Positions 14,593 to 20,433 of a stretch of 20,433 bases of DNA are shown here, one piece after another. The position numbers were made by a program, and so were the translations under genes. Under the pieces are notes generated by a model that saw nothing but the letters and a program-made list of their open reading frames with translations, ran no database searches and had not been told where the DNA came from. Every line of letters begins with the position of its first letter. The first letter of the stretch is position 1. The stretch covers positions 1-20,433 of the forward strand of contig OMRF01000220.1 in the NCBI GenBank assembly GCA_900313435.1, in the 5' to 3' direction. Source of the stretch: an uncultured Lachnospiraceae bacterium. Lineage in GTDB: Bacteria > Bacillota > Clostridia > Lachnospirales > Lachnospiraceae.

Positions 14593-15828
14593 ATGCCAAA
14601 TGAAGGATTACTGAAAAAATATGCGCTCCTTGCGGTGCGGGCGGGCGTTAACATAGAAAAAGGGCAGCTTCTCGTGATAAAGGCCTCGGTCAGGGATCAT
14701 GAGTTTGTGGAGTTTTGTGTAAAAGAAGCTTATGAAGCGGGAGCCGGCAAGGTTTCCGTACAGTGGAATGATGAGCAGATAAGCCACTTGGGTTTTGAAT
14801 ACGAGACCACGGAATCGCTTTCCTTCGTTCCGGACTGGATAGTTGAGAGGACGCGCTATGAGCAGGAAAAGGGCGCGGCGTATCTCACCATTGATTCATC
14901 AACTCCGGGACTTATGGCGGATATCGACCAGGACAGGATCCAGGCTGTCCGTCTTGAAAATATGAAGAAGATGAAGCCCTTTCAGGCTTACACCATGAAC
15001 AATATCGGGCAGTGGTGCATAATCGCCCTTCCGGGCGAAAAGTGGGCGAAGAAGGTATTTCCTGAAAAAGAAGGGAAAGAGGCTGTTGATGCGCTTTGGG
15101 ATGCGATCCTTGAATCCGTGCGTATCACTAAAGATAATGACCCCATAGCGGAATGGAAGGCGCATGACGAAGAATTGGCGCGCCATTGCAGACTCTTGAA
15201 CGATCTGAACTTTGACAGGCTCCATTTTGTGAGCGAGCTTGGGACGGATCTTTTTGTCGGACTCGTGAAGGATCATATATGGTCAGGCGGTGGGAGTTAT
15301 TCAAAAAGCGGAACCTTCTTCAATGCCAATATGCCCACTGAGGAGGTCTTCTGTATGCCAGACAGGAACCGGGTGGACGGAAAGGTCTTTGCCTCAAAGC
15401 CGCTCTCTCACGGAGGAAAGGTAATAGAGGATTTCTGGTTTTCCTTCAAGGACGGCAAGGTGGTTGACTACGGCGCGAAGAAGGAAAAGGATGCGCTTAC
15501 AAAGCTCCTTGATACGGATGAGGGATCGAGGCACCTTGGTGAGGTCGCGCTGATATCCTATGATTCGCCGATCTCGAACCAGAACATTCTCTACTTCAAT
15601 ACTCTTTTTGATGAAAACGCAAGCTGTCACCTCGCTCTGGGGCGTTGCTATCCTGAGAATATAAAGGGCGGCGAGGAAATGTCAGAGGAAGAGCTTTTGT
15701 CTCACGGCGGAAATCAGTCCATGAACCACTGCGATTTTATGTTCGGGACTGAAAAGATGAGCGTCACCGGGATAAAGGACGATGGAGAAGAGGTCGAGAT
15801 ATTCAGGGACGGAAACTTCGTGATATAA
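14593..15828 (+). CDS. M29 family metallo-aminopeptidase
   Basis: A 411-residue cytosolic aminopeptidase of the M29 (AmpS/PepS/aminopeptidase T) family, which removes N-terminal residues from peptides using two metal ions. All expected ligands are present at family positions: E251 in NMPTEEVF, E317 in HLGEVAL, H346 in ASCHLALG, Y353 in GRCYP, and H379 and D381 in MNHCDFMFGT. Length and N-terminus (MPNEGLLKKYALLAVRAGVN) match the family, which fixes the start even though the ribosome binding site is weak (AGAG about 9 nt upstream). It is the last gene of the plus-strand run from 11852 and ends at a bidirectional terminator. Confidence 0.95.
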   Translation: MPNEGLLKKYALLAVRAGVNIEKGQLLVIKASVRDHEFVEFCVKEAYEAGAGKVSVQWNDEQISHLGFEYETTESLSFVPDWIVERTRYEQEKGAAYLTIDSSTPGLMADIDQDRIQAVRLENMKKMKPFQAYTMNNIGQWCIIALPGEKWAKKVFPEKEGKEAVDALWDAILESVRITKDNDPIAEWKAHDEELARHCRLLNDLNFDRLHFVSELGTDLFVGLVKDHIWSGGGSYSKSGTFFNANMPTEEVFCMPDRNRVDGKVFASKPLSHGGKVIEDFWFSFKDGKVVDYGAKKEKDALTKLLDTDEGSRHLGEVALISYDSPISNQNILYFNTLFDENASCHLALGRCYPENIKGGEEMSEEELLSHGGNQSMNHCDFMFGTEKMSVTGIKDDGEEVEIFRDGNFVI

Positions 15829-15857
15829 AAAAATAACCCCCGAGGGGGTTATTTTTT
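15827..15857. terminator. Bidirectional rho-independent terminator
   Basis: The stem pairs AATAACCCC with GGGGTTATT around a CGAG tetraloop at 15841-15844, flanked by an A tract on the left (15827-15833) and a T tract on the right (15852-15857). It ends the M29 aminopeptidase on the plus strand and hsp20 on the minus strand. It overlaps the last bases of the aminopeptidase stop codon. Confidence 0.92.
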
Positions 15858-15864
15858 GTTTCTG

Positions 15865-16323
15865 TCATCCTTCGATAGCGATCACGTGCTTCTCAGGCAC
15901 TTCCTTTACAGGCTCCTTTTTGGGAACGTTCACAAGAAGGGTTCCGTTTTTGAAGGAGGCCTTGATGTCCTCTTCGGTCATCTCGTCACCCACATAGAAG
16001 CTTCTCGACATGGAGCCCGAATAACGCTCGCGGCGCAGGTACTTACCGTTCTGGTCTTTTTCATCACTGTTCTCAGTCCTGCTTGCGGTGATGGTGAGAT
16101 AGCCATCCTTGATCTCGGCTCCCACATCATTCTTGTCATAGCCGGGGAGATCGATCTCAAGCTCGTAATGATCGTCATGCTCCTTGATATCCGTCTTCAT
16201 GAAGGTGTTCATGTTTCCGGTCAGGAGATGATTTACATCAGAATTCTTTGTTCTCCTTACGACAGGAAAATCCATAAAGTCATCAAACAGATTGTCATTA
16301 AAAATACTCGGGAATAACATCAT
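15865..16323 (-). CDS. Small heat shock protein Hsp20
   Basis: A 152-residue ATP-independent chaperone of the alpha-crystallin/Hsp20 family that holds unfolding proteins in the cytosol. Residues 1-42 form the family N-terminal arm (MLFPSIFNDNLFDDFMDF). The alpha-crystallin domain runs from about 43 to 138, with LEIDLPGYDKNDVGAEIKDGYLTI and the closing ASFKNGTLLVNVPK. An I-x-I anchor (IAI) lies near the C-terminus. Two ATGs are adjacent; AGAGGTG upstream is 7 nt from the second (16320), which is therefore as likely as the first. Transcription starts from a promoter whose -35 lies inside a perfect CIRCE operator, so HrcA repression released by heat is expected. Confidence 0.95.
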   Translation of the reverse strand: MMLFPSIFNDNLFDDFMDFPVVRRTKNSDVNHLLTGNMNTFMKTDIKEHDDHYELEIDLPGYDKNDVGAEIKDGYLTITASRTENSDEKDQNGKYLRRERYSGSMSRSFYVGDEMTEEDIKASFKNGTLLVNVPKKEPVKEVPEKHVIAIEG

Positions 16324-16373
16324 AACACACCTCTTTTCTTTTACATGAAGGTTATTTCCTTTCGGATGAGTAT

Positions 16374-16402
16374 GTTATATCACAATTATTAGCACTCGTC
16401 AA
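16374..16402 (-). promoter_or_regulatory. hsp20 promoter overlapping CIRCE
   Basis: On the minus strand TTGACG (16397-16402), a 17-bp spacer and TATAAC (16374-16379) form a sigA-type promoter. The -35 hexamer starts in the CIRCE spacer and its last base is the first base of a CIRCE arm, so bound HrcA would block polymerase. The expected leader is about 45 nt, with an AGAGGTG ribosome binding site near 16328-16334. Confidence 0.85.
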
Positions 16403-16415
16403 GGGTGAGTGCTAA
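16389..16415. promoter_or_regulatory. CIRCE operator (HrcA binding site)
   Basis: TTAGCACTC, nine bases, GAGTGCTAA: an exact match to the CIRCE consensus with its 9-bp spacer. HrcA, with GroE as thermometer, binds CIRCE and represses class I heat shock genes in Bacillota. Here it covers the hsp20 -35. The GNAT gene on the other side has its -10 about 50 bp away, so control of that gene is less likely. Confidence 0.97.
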
Positions 16416-16465
16416 TAAAATTTGTGAACTTTTTGTGTCCTCTTCTATGATAGTCTGTTAAGGCT

Positions 16466-16471
16466 TATAAT
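16466..16471 (+). promoter_or_regulatory. Candidate -10 box of the GNAT gene
   Basis: A perfect TATAAT lies 34 nt before the chosen ATG at 16506, leaving a leader of about 28 nt that contains AAAGAGG (16495-16501). No convincing -35 was found at 16-18 bp spacing, so the promoter call rests on the -10 and position only. Confidence 0.45.
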
Positions 16472-16505
16472 AACCTTGCGGGAGAGTGGTACGGAAAGAG
16501 GCAAT

Positions 16506-17456
16506 ATGGCAAAAAAAGCGAAGACAACGGAAAAAGAAAAGAAGAAAAAAGGCAAGGGCGTTTGCAAGAGGGAATACCTGAAGATAACGGAAAGGACCTA
16601 TGCCTGGTTTGAGACCCTGTTCTCAAGGGAGCAGAAGGAGGCTTTTCTTAATGACAGGAACCTCTTTGCCATAGGTGCGGTCTTTTCGGGGATCGCCTGC
16701 GGAAGGCTCATATTCAGGAATACCGGCTCCTATATTCAGATCATAGACATATTCGTCCATGAAAGATTCAGGAATTACGGACTCGGGCGGGGTATGCTCA
16801 GATTCCTTCTGAAATACGCCTTCAGGGAAAAGATTCCTGTCATTGCCTACTTTTCGGATGTCGAAGGGGACGAACGGATAAAGCGGTTTTTAAATAAAGA
16901 CAGGCTGTTTTCGATAAAGAAGGTCGGGGGCTTCTATTGCAGGACAAGATCCGCCGATGTAAAGGTGAAGGAGCTTCTTGATCTGAACAAGAAGCATTCA
17001 AAAGATTTTTCGGTCCACATGTTTTCCTCTCTTTCGCCGGAGACAAAAAAGGCTTTTTTTGAGCGAAGATATGCTGCGGGTGACTATATGGCCCGGGAGG
17101 CATACGGTAAAAAGAGACTTCGGAGGTTTTGCCTTTACGCTTCGAAGGGGAGAAAGATAAACGCAGTTGTCTTTGCCTCCCTGAGACCGGATAAGAATAT
17201 TGAACTTGATTACCTTTGGGCGAGAAAGGGCGCTGCCTCATCCGCGATCTTCCTTCTTTCAGAAGAGATAAAAAGGGTGATAAAGTCCAAAAAGGATCTT
17301 TATATCTACATAGCCGCGGTATCTCCGGTGACGGAGAAGATAGTGGAAAGGCTTCTTCCGAAGAGGGAGATATTGAAAAGATACTACAGGGCGATCTTTG
17401 ATCAGGAGAAAGTATATGCCGGAATCAGGGCTATTAAAAAGAAAAACAAAAAGTGA
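16506..17456 (+). CDS. GNAT-like N-acetyltransferase with extended C-terminal half
   Basis: A 316-residue protein. After a Lys-rich N-terminal tail (residues 1-22), residues about 25-165 form a GNAT fold with the acetyl-CoA motif IDIFVHERFRNYGLGRGML (80-98), containing the R-x-x-G-x-G loop. The second half (about 175-305) is rich in basic residues and has a strand-helix pattern (FCLYASKGRKINAVVFASL...IELDYLWARKG) that could be a second, degenerate GNAT module as in some tandem GNAT proteins; that is inference. Substrate unknown. The ATG at 16506 is preferred over an upstream TTG at 16476 because AAAGAGG precedes it. A small gene overlaps its 3' end by 41 nt. Confidence 0.8.
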   Translation: MAKKAKTTEKEKKKKGKGVCKREYLKITERTYAWFETLFSREQKEAFLNDRNLFAIGAVFSGIACGRLIFRNTGSYIQIIDIFVHERFRNYGLGRGMLRFLLKYAFREKIPVIAYFSDVEGDERIKRFLNKDRLFSIKKVGGFYCRTRSADVKVKELLDLNKKHSKDFSVHMFSSLSPETKKAFFERRYAAGDYMAREAYGKKRLRRFCLYASKGRKINAVVFASLRPDKNIELDYLWARKGAASSAIFLLSEEIKRVIKSKKDLYIYIAAVSPVTEKIVERLLPKREILKRYYRAIFDQEKVYAGIRAIKKKNKK

Positions 17457-17748
17457 GCTTCTAAGGGAACAAGAGGCTGAACAAAGGAGACAGCAATACC
17501 TTGAGGAGGGTATGCGATACCTTGGACAGCAGAGGTTTATGACAGGGGCCTTTGATCAGGTCAGCCGCTGCTTTATGGAAAAGCAGGAAACCTCCGTCAC
17601 AAGGGATATGCCGGTGACAGCGGATCTCAAGCTTCGGATAAAAAAAGAAATCCTTCCTGATTATCAGGAAGGAAACATGAAAAAATCCGATTATGCCACA
17701 GGGCTTTTGGAATCACTTTTGAAGAAGGGCAAGTCAGTCAGGCGTTGA
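17416..17748 (+). CDS. Small basic protein, unknown function
   Basis: A 110-residue protein starting at the ATG at 17416, chosen because AGGAG lies 7 nt upstream; the open frame itself begins at 17398. It overlaps the GNAT gene by 41 nt in another frame, so the two are translationally linked. Residues 8-32 are a charged, probably helical stretch (LKRKTKSELLREQEAEQRRQQYLEEG); the rest is mixed and ends in KKGKSVRR. No family recognised. It overlaps the convergent trxA gene by 11 nt, and its codons 79-86 also form the trxA terminator hairpin on the other strand. Confidence 0.7.
   Translation: MPESGLLKRKTKSELLREQEAEQRRQQYLEEGMRYLGQQRFMTGAFDQVSRCFMEKQETSVTRDMPVTADLKLRIKKEILPDYQEGNMKKSDYATGLLESLLKKGKSVRR
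17640..17673 (-). terminator. trxA terminator embedded in convergent gene
   Basis: A perfect 10-bp inverted repeat, TCCTTCCTGA (17651-17660) and TCAGGAAGGA (17664-17673), with a 3-nt loop. Reading on the minus strand it is followed by TTTCTTTTTTT (17650-17640), the form of a rho-independent terminator. It lies 64 nt after the trxA stop and inside the coding sequence of the 110-aa protein. In the plus direction no T tract follows, so it should not stop the opposite transcript. Confidence 0.8.
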
Positions 17749-18052
17749 TGATCTCTTCGACCTTTTCTTTTGGGATGAAGCCCGTTGATCTTTGCACGGC
17801 TTGTTTATCCTTGAAGAAAATAAGGGTCGGTATGCTCATGACATTGAACTGCTGCGCTATTTCCGGGTCGTCATCAACGTTCAGCTTTCCAACCTTGATC
17901 TTCCCCTCGTATTCCTTTGCAATCTCTTCTATCACGGGTCCCATCATCTTGCAGGGACCGCACCAGTCCGCGTAAAAATCAACGAGGACGGGTTTGTCAG
18001 ACTCGATCACTTCTGAATTGAAATTTTCCGTGGTGAACTTCAGCTCGCTCAT
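17738..18052 (-). CDS. trxA: Thioredoxin
   Basis: A classical 104-residue cytosolic thioredoxin, which reduces protein disulfides and is recycled by thioredoxin reductase. The active site is DWCGPCK with C31 and C34; the cis-proline is P75 in SIPT, and the closing segment STGFIPKE follows the family. The ATG is preceded by AGGT-type ribosome binding sequence (GTGAGGTAA). Its 3' end overlaps the convergent 110-aa gene by 11 nt. The trxB gene at the other end of the window probably encodes its reductase, though the two are not in one operon. Confidence 0.97.
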   Translation of the reverse strand: MSELKFTTENFNSEVIESDKPVLVDFYADWCGPCKMMGPVIEEIAKEYEGKIKVGKLNVDDDPEIAQQFNVMSIPTLIFFKDKQAVQRSTGFIPKEKVEEIINA

Positions 18053-18090
18053 TATTCATTACCTCACTTTCAAAAAAACATACTGATCGA

Positions 18091-18119
18091 ATTATACCCG
18101 CAAATCCTCTTCTTGAAAA
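18091..18119 (-). promoter_or_regulatory. trxA promoter
   Basis: On the minus strand a perfect TATAAT (18091-18096) lies 17 bp from TTTTCA (18114-18119, 4 of 6 to TTGACA). The leader would be about 32 nt with a ribosome binding site. It is back-to-back with the sensor kinase promoter in a 132-bp divergent gap. Confidence 0.7.
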
Positions 18120-18126
18120 GATATGA

Positions 18127-18155
18127 TGAAAAATGGGGGCATAAAGTGTTATAAT
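18127..18155 (+). promoter_or_regulatory. Extended -10 promoter of sensor kinase gene
   Basis: TGTTATAAT (18147-18155) is a perfect extended -10, with TGAAAA (18127-18132) at 17 bp. A second TATAAT follows at 18158-18163. Unlike the leaderless cases, a leader with GGAGAGG (18174-18180) precedes the ATG. The -35 region and spacing mirror those of the DUF4422 gene. Confidence 0.65.
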
Positions 18156-18184
18156 CTTATAATATCTCACTTTGGAGAGGATTC

Positions 18185-20433
18185 ATGGAAAAAAGAAAAA
18201 GACCAGAGGCTATATCGGAATATGTCCTGAAGCGGATAGACAGTCAGAACGGCATCGTGGGGACGGTGCTCTGTGCTGTCGCTATTCTGACGGGTATTTT
18301 CATATCTTTGTGGGAGTTTTCCTCCGACGGCGGGGGTGTGTTGAGTCTGGATCCCCAGCAGGGTTCGAACATTCTTCTGGTCGGCGGGTCTGTGTTCGCT
18401 GCCTTTATCTTCATACTTTCAAGAAATGACGAAAGGCTTTCCGAGAGGCGGCGTCATCTGCTCTCCACTACTGCGATCATCATATTTGACGCGGTGGCTA
18501 TATTCTTTTGCTTCTTTAACGCAGCTTATCATATCGAAGACAGACAGTGGATATTGATCTTTCCCATTGCACTCCTCCTTGTGTTCGGGGCGATGATCTA
18601 TCCCTTCTGGTTTTCTCTCATAGCGGTACCTTCCATAGTCATTTTCTTCGTCATATATATTCATTTGCTTGCGGGATATTATGGTATCGTACCCTACAGT
18701 TTGACCGTGATTGAGATCATGAGTCTCATCATTATCACCGTCATAGTGTCCATAATATGCCTGCTGAACTCTATGCTCCAGAAAAAGCGCTTTGAGGTCG
18801 AGGGTGTTTATTATAGCAACGTGAATACCATGCTTTCCGCAAAGCCCACTGCCTTTTCCACTGTCAGGGTAAATGTCACAAGAAACGAGGTGGTTGAAAG
18901 GATTGGAAAGGGGCTTGTCGCAAATACTCTTGCAAACGCGGGGAACATAGAGGAGATGATCGATAATGCCATTGCCATCAGTCCCGACCTTTCGGAAAAA
19001 GCAGGGGACGAAATGATATATAGAGATATGCTCCTTAAATCTTATGACGAAGGAAAGGATTTCCTGTCTTTCAATTGGAGTTATCTGCTCGAGAACGGAA
19101 AGTCCGGTTGGGTCACGACAAGCGTCAGATTGCTCCAAAATCCCTCAACAAAGGATATCGAGGCTATAGTCTGTTCAGAGTCAGACGAGAGGCAGCATAC
19201 CGAGAGCAGTATTCTTTCGATCCTTTCAGAACTTGATTATATCCAGATCTCCACTATAGATGTTGAAAAGAGAACTATTACCCTTTACAGGAGCAAAGGG
19301 AGGATAAATGACGGCTTCTTTCCCGAGAGGGACTATGAAGAGGAGGTAGAGGCCGTATTCAGACGGCTTTCGGCTGAGTATGCCGGTGAGGTGGCTGTGA
19401 GCAGACGGCTGATGTCCCTTGATACCATAGTGCAGATGCTTTCCCAAAAGGATATTTATCAGGTTCGTCTCGATGCGGGTAAATCTCATTATCAGGAGAC
19501 CTTCCGTTATCTTGACAGATTCAAAAAGACGATAGTGATGACTCTTCAGGATATTACGGAGATTTTGGATGACGAGGAGGAGAAGAGCCGCCAGATGCGT
19601 GAAGCTCTCGCTCAGGTCCGGGAAAGCAGCAGGATAAAGGGAGACTTCATTTCGCGGATGAGCCACGATATCAGAACCCCCTTGAGCTCGATCATAGGTT
19701 TTTCCTCCCTGCTGGACCGTGACAAAAATGATCCAAAGAAGATCGTTTCAGATGCGAATAGCATATCAAGTGCTGCGAATGAGCTACTTTCCCTCGTGAG
19801 CGATGTTCTTGATATCGTAAAGCTAAACTCAAAGGAAAACGGGCTTTCGGAGAAGGAATTTTCACTTAAGCGGACTTATGAGAGAATCTGTGCGAAGACG
19901 AAAGAATTGGCAGATCCTCTTTCCATTGATTTTTCATCCTCCTTTACAGAGGTTAGTCATGAGAGTTTTATTGGTGATGAAGAGAGGATAGGACAGATCC
20001 TTTCCAATATCATTACCTTTGTGATGAACCGCACGGGAAAGGGCGGACATATCAGTTTTTTTGTAAGCGGGAGATCTCATCCTTCAGGGAAGGAGGAGAA
20101 TATCTCCTTTGAGATCAAGAGTGATCAGGTCGTTCTCTCCCGGGATTATCAGGAGGTTCTTTTTGAGCCGTTCAGCCATGATGAAAATGATACGGCAAAG
20201 GGAAATGAGATCGAGGGGACAGGCAGGAATGATACAGGTCTTTTGCTCCCTATTTCAAAGATCCTCACTGATCTTATGGGAGGGAATATATCCGTGAAAA
20301 GCGCCCCTGATGAGGGTTGTGCATTTTCCGTTATCATCCCCCTGAGGTTTACCATATCAGAGTCTCTGCCTTCTGATCCCCATGAGATGAAAGAGGATAG
20401 TGATGTATTTGACGGGCTTAAGATCCTTGCTGC
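18185..20433 (+). CDS. Hybrid sensor histidine kinase with degenerate ATPase domain, C-terminally cut
   Basis: The window shows 749 residues; the gene runs off the right edge. Six predicted TM helices lie at about 23-43, 62-79, 93-113, 122-138, 140-160 and 172-194. Residues 205-335 and 350-460 look like two PAS-like cytoplasmic modules, joined by a coiled coil (462-485) to the dimerisation domain with phosphoacceptor H494 in SRMSHDIRTPLSS. The ATP-binding domain follows (about 600-715). Its N box reads LSNIITFVMN, with Phe612 where the critical second Asn should be; G1 reads SDQVVLS (646-652), lacking the DxGxG glycines; and G2 reads DTGLLLPISK (683-692). FEPF and LMGGNISV are kept. After a linker, GLKILA at the edge looks like the start of a receiver domain. 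The start follows GGAGAGG. Ligand and partner are unknown. Confidence 0.88.
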   Translation, partial: MEKRKRPEAISEYVLKRIDSQNGIVGTVLCAVAILTGIFISLWEFSSDGGGVLSLDPQQGSNILLVGGSVFAAFIFILSRNDERLSERRRHLLSTTAIIIFDAVAIFFCFFNAAYHIEDRQWILIFPIALLLVFGAMIYPFWFSLIAVPSIVIFFVIYIHLLAGYYGIVPYSLTVIEIMSLIIITVIVSIICLLNSMLQKKRFEVEGVYYSNVNTMLSAKPTAFSTVRVNVTRNEVVERIGKGLVANTLANAGNIEEMIDNAIAISPDLSEKAGDEMIYRDMLLKSYDEGKDFLSFNWSYLLENGKSGWVTTSVRLLQNPSTKDIEAIVCSESDERQHTESSILSILSELDYIQISTIDVEKRTITLYRSKGRINDGFFPERDYEEEVEAVFRRLSAEYAGEVAVSRRLMSLDTIVQMLSQKDIYQVRLDAGKSHYQETFRYLDRFKKTIVMTLQDITEILDDEEEKSRQMREALAQVRESSRIKGDFISRMSHDIRTPLSSIIGFSSLLDRDKNDPKKIVSDANSISSAANELLSLVSDVLDIVKLNSKENGLSEKEFSLKRTYERICAKTKELADPLSIDFSSSFTEVSHESFIGDEERIGQILSNIITFVMNRTGKGGHISFFVSGRSHPSGKEENISFEIKSDQVVLSRDYQEVLFEPFSHDENDTAKGNEIEGTGRNDTGLLLPISKILTDLMGGNISVKSAPDEGCAFSVIIPLRFTISESLPSDPHEMKEDSDVFDGLKILA

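Noticed and set aside
14587..14595. TATAAT immediately abutting the ATG of the M29 aminopeptidase
   Set aside because: A transcript from this box would start inside the coding sequence after the ATG, so it cannot serve the gene as annotated; likely chance in an AT-rich junction.
15856..16317. 153-codon plus-strand open frame opposite hsp20
   Set aside because: Hsp20 is unmistakable on the minus strand with promoter, CIRCE and terminator; the opposite frame begins within the terminator region and has no domain.
17778..17810. Possible plus-strand terminator (AAGCCCGT ... ACGGCTT, then GTTTATCC) for the GNAT unit
   Set aside because: The stem needs a bulge, the loop is 10 nt and the T tract is poor; not enough to call.
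18419..19666. Long minus-strand open frames opposite the sensor kinase (for example 18419-19138 and 19226-19666)
   Set aside because: They lie antisense to a protein with clear TM, H-box and ATPase features, and show no recognisable domain or ribosome binding site.

Overview
The window looks like a chromosomal segment of a low-to-mid GC Bacillota, most likely a Clostridia/Lachnospiraceae-type anaerobe. The evidence is protein flavour (CvfB, a DUF4422 glycosyltransferase, a PrdX-like editing protein, a carbamate kinase of the clostridial GHEA type), strong AGGAGG-like ribosome binding sites on many genes, a perfect CIRCE operator, and heavy use of AGG/AGA arginine codons. No tRNA, rRNA, CRISPR, transposase, integrase or phage gene was seen, so the segment does not look like an obvious mobile island.

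Layout. Bases 1-939 (minus): cvfB followed by the start of a ridA-family gene that runs off the left edge. Bases 1048-4041 (plus): a tight unit of trxB, a carbamate kinase gene and a GT4 glycosyltransferase. Bases 4115-9757 (plus): a second unit with its own promoter, made of a DUF4422 glycosyltransferase, two GT2 glycosyltransferases, a small HTH protein and valS, with overlapping or closely spaced genes. Bases 9774-11725 (minus): two tandem paralogous membrane-anchored SGNH-type proteins. Bases 11852-15828 (plus): divergent from these, a membrane-anchored NAGPA-type phosphodiester glycosidase, a Ser/Glu-rich membrane protein, a 75-aa protein, a PrdX-like trans-editing protein and an M29 aminopeptidase, closed by a bidirectional terminator. 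Bases 15865-16323 (minus): hsp20 under a CIRCE element. Bases 16506-17748 (plus): a GNAT-type protein and a small overlapping gene. Bases 17738-18052 (minus): trxA, converging on that small gene. Bases 18185-20433 (plus): a large six-TM hybrid sensor histidine kinase, cut by the right edge.

Themes. (1) Surface glycans: four glycosyltransferases, two SGNH proteins and the NAGPA protein could build and modify an envelope glycan, although no flippase, polymerase or MBOAT partner is in the window. (2) Redox and stress: trxB, trxA, hsp20 with CIRCE, and RidA. (3) Translation quality: valS, a PrdX-like deacylase and CvfB.

The most striking non-gene signal is a recurrent promoter layout in which a near-consensus -10 box lies 6-10 nt from the start codon with no Shine-Dalgarno sequence (cvfB, the DUF4422 gene, the SGNH pair, the NAGPA gene). 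These would give leaderless or nearly leaderless mRNAs beside genes with ordinary strong ribosome binding sites. The second is the sensor kinase: its phosphoacceptor histidine is intact, but its ATP-binding N, G1 and G2 boxes are degenerate. The third is a trxA terminator hairpin lying inside the convergent gene. I found no complete, clearly new multi-gene system; these are the best leads.
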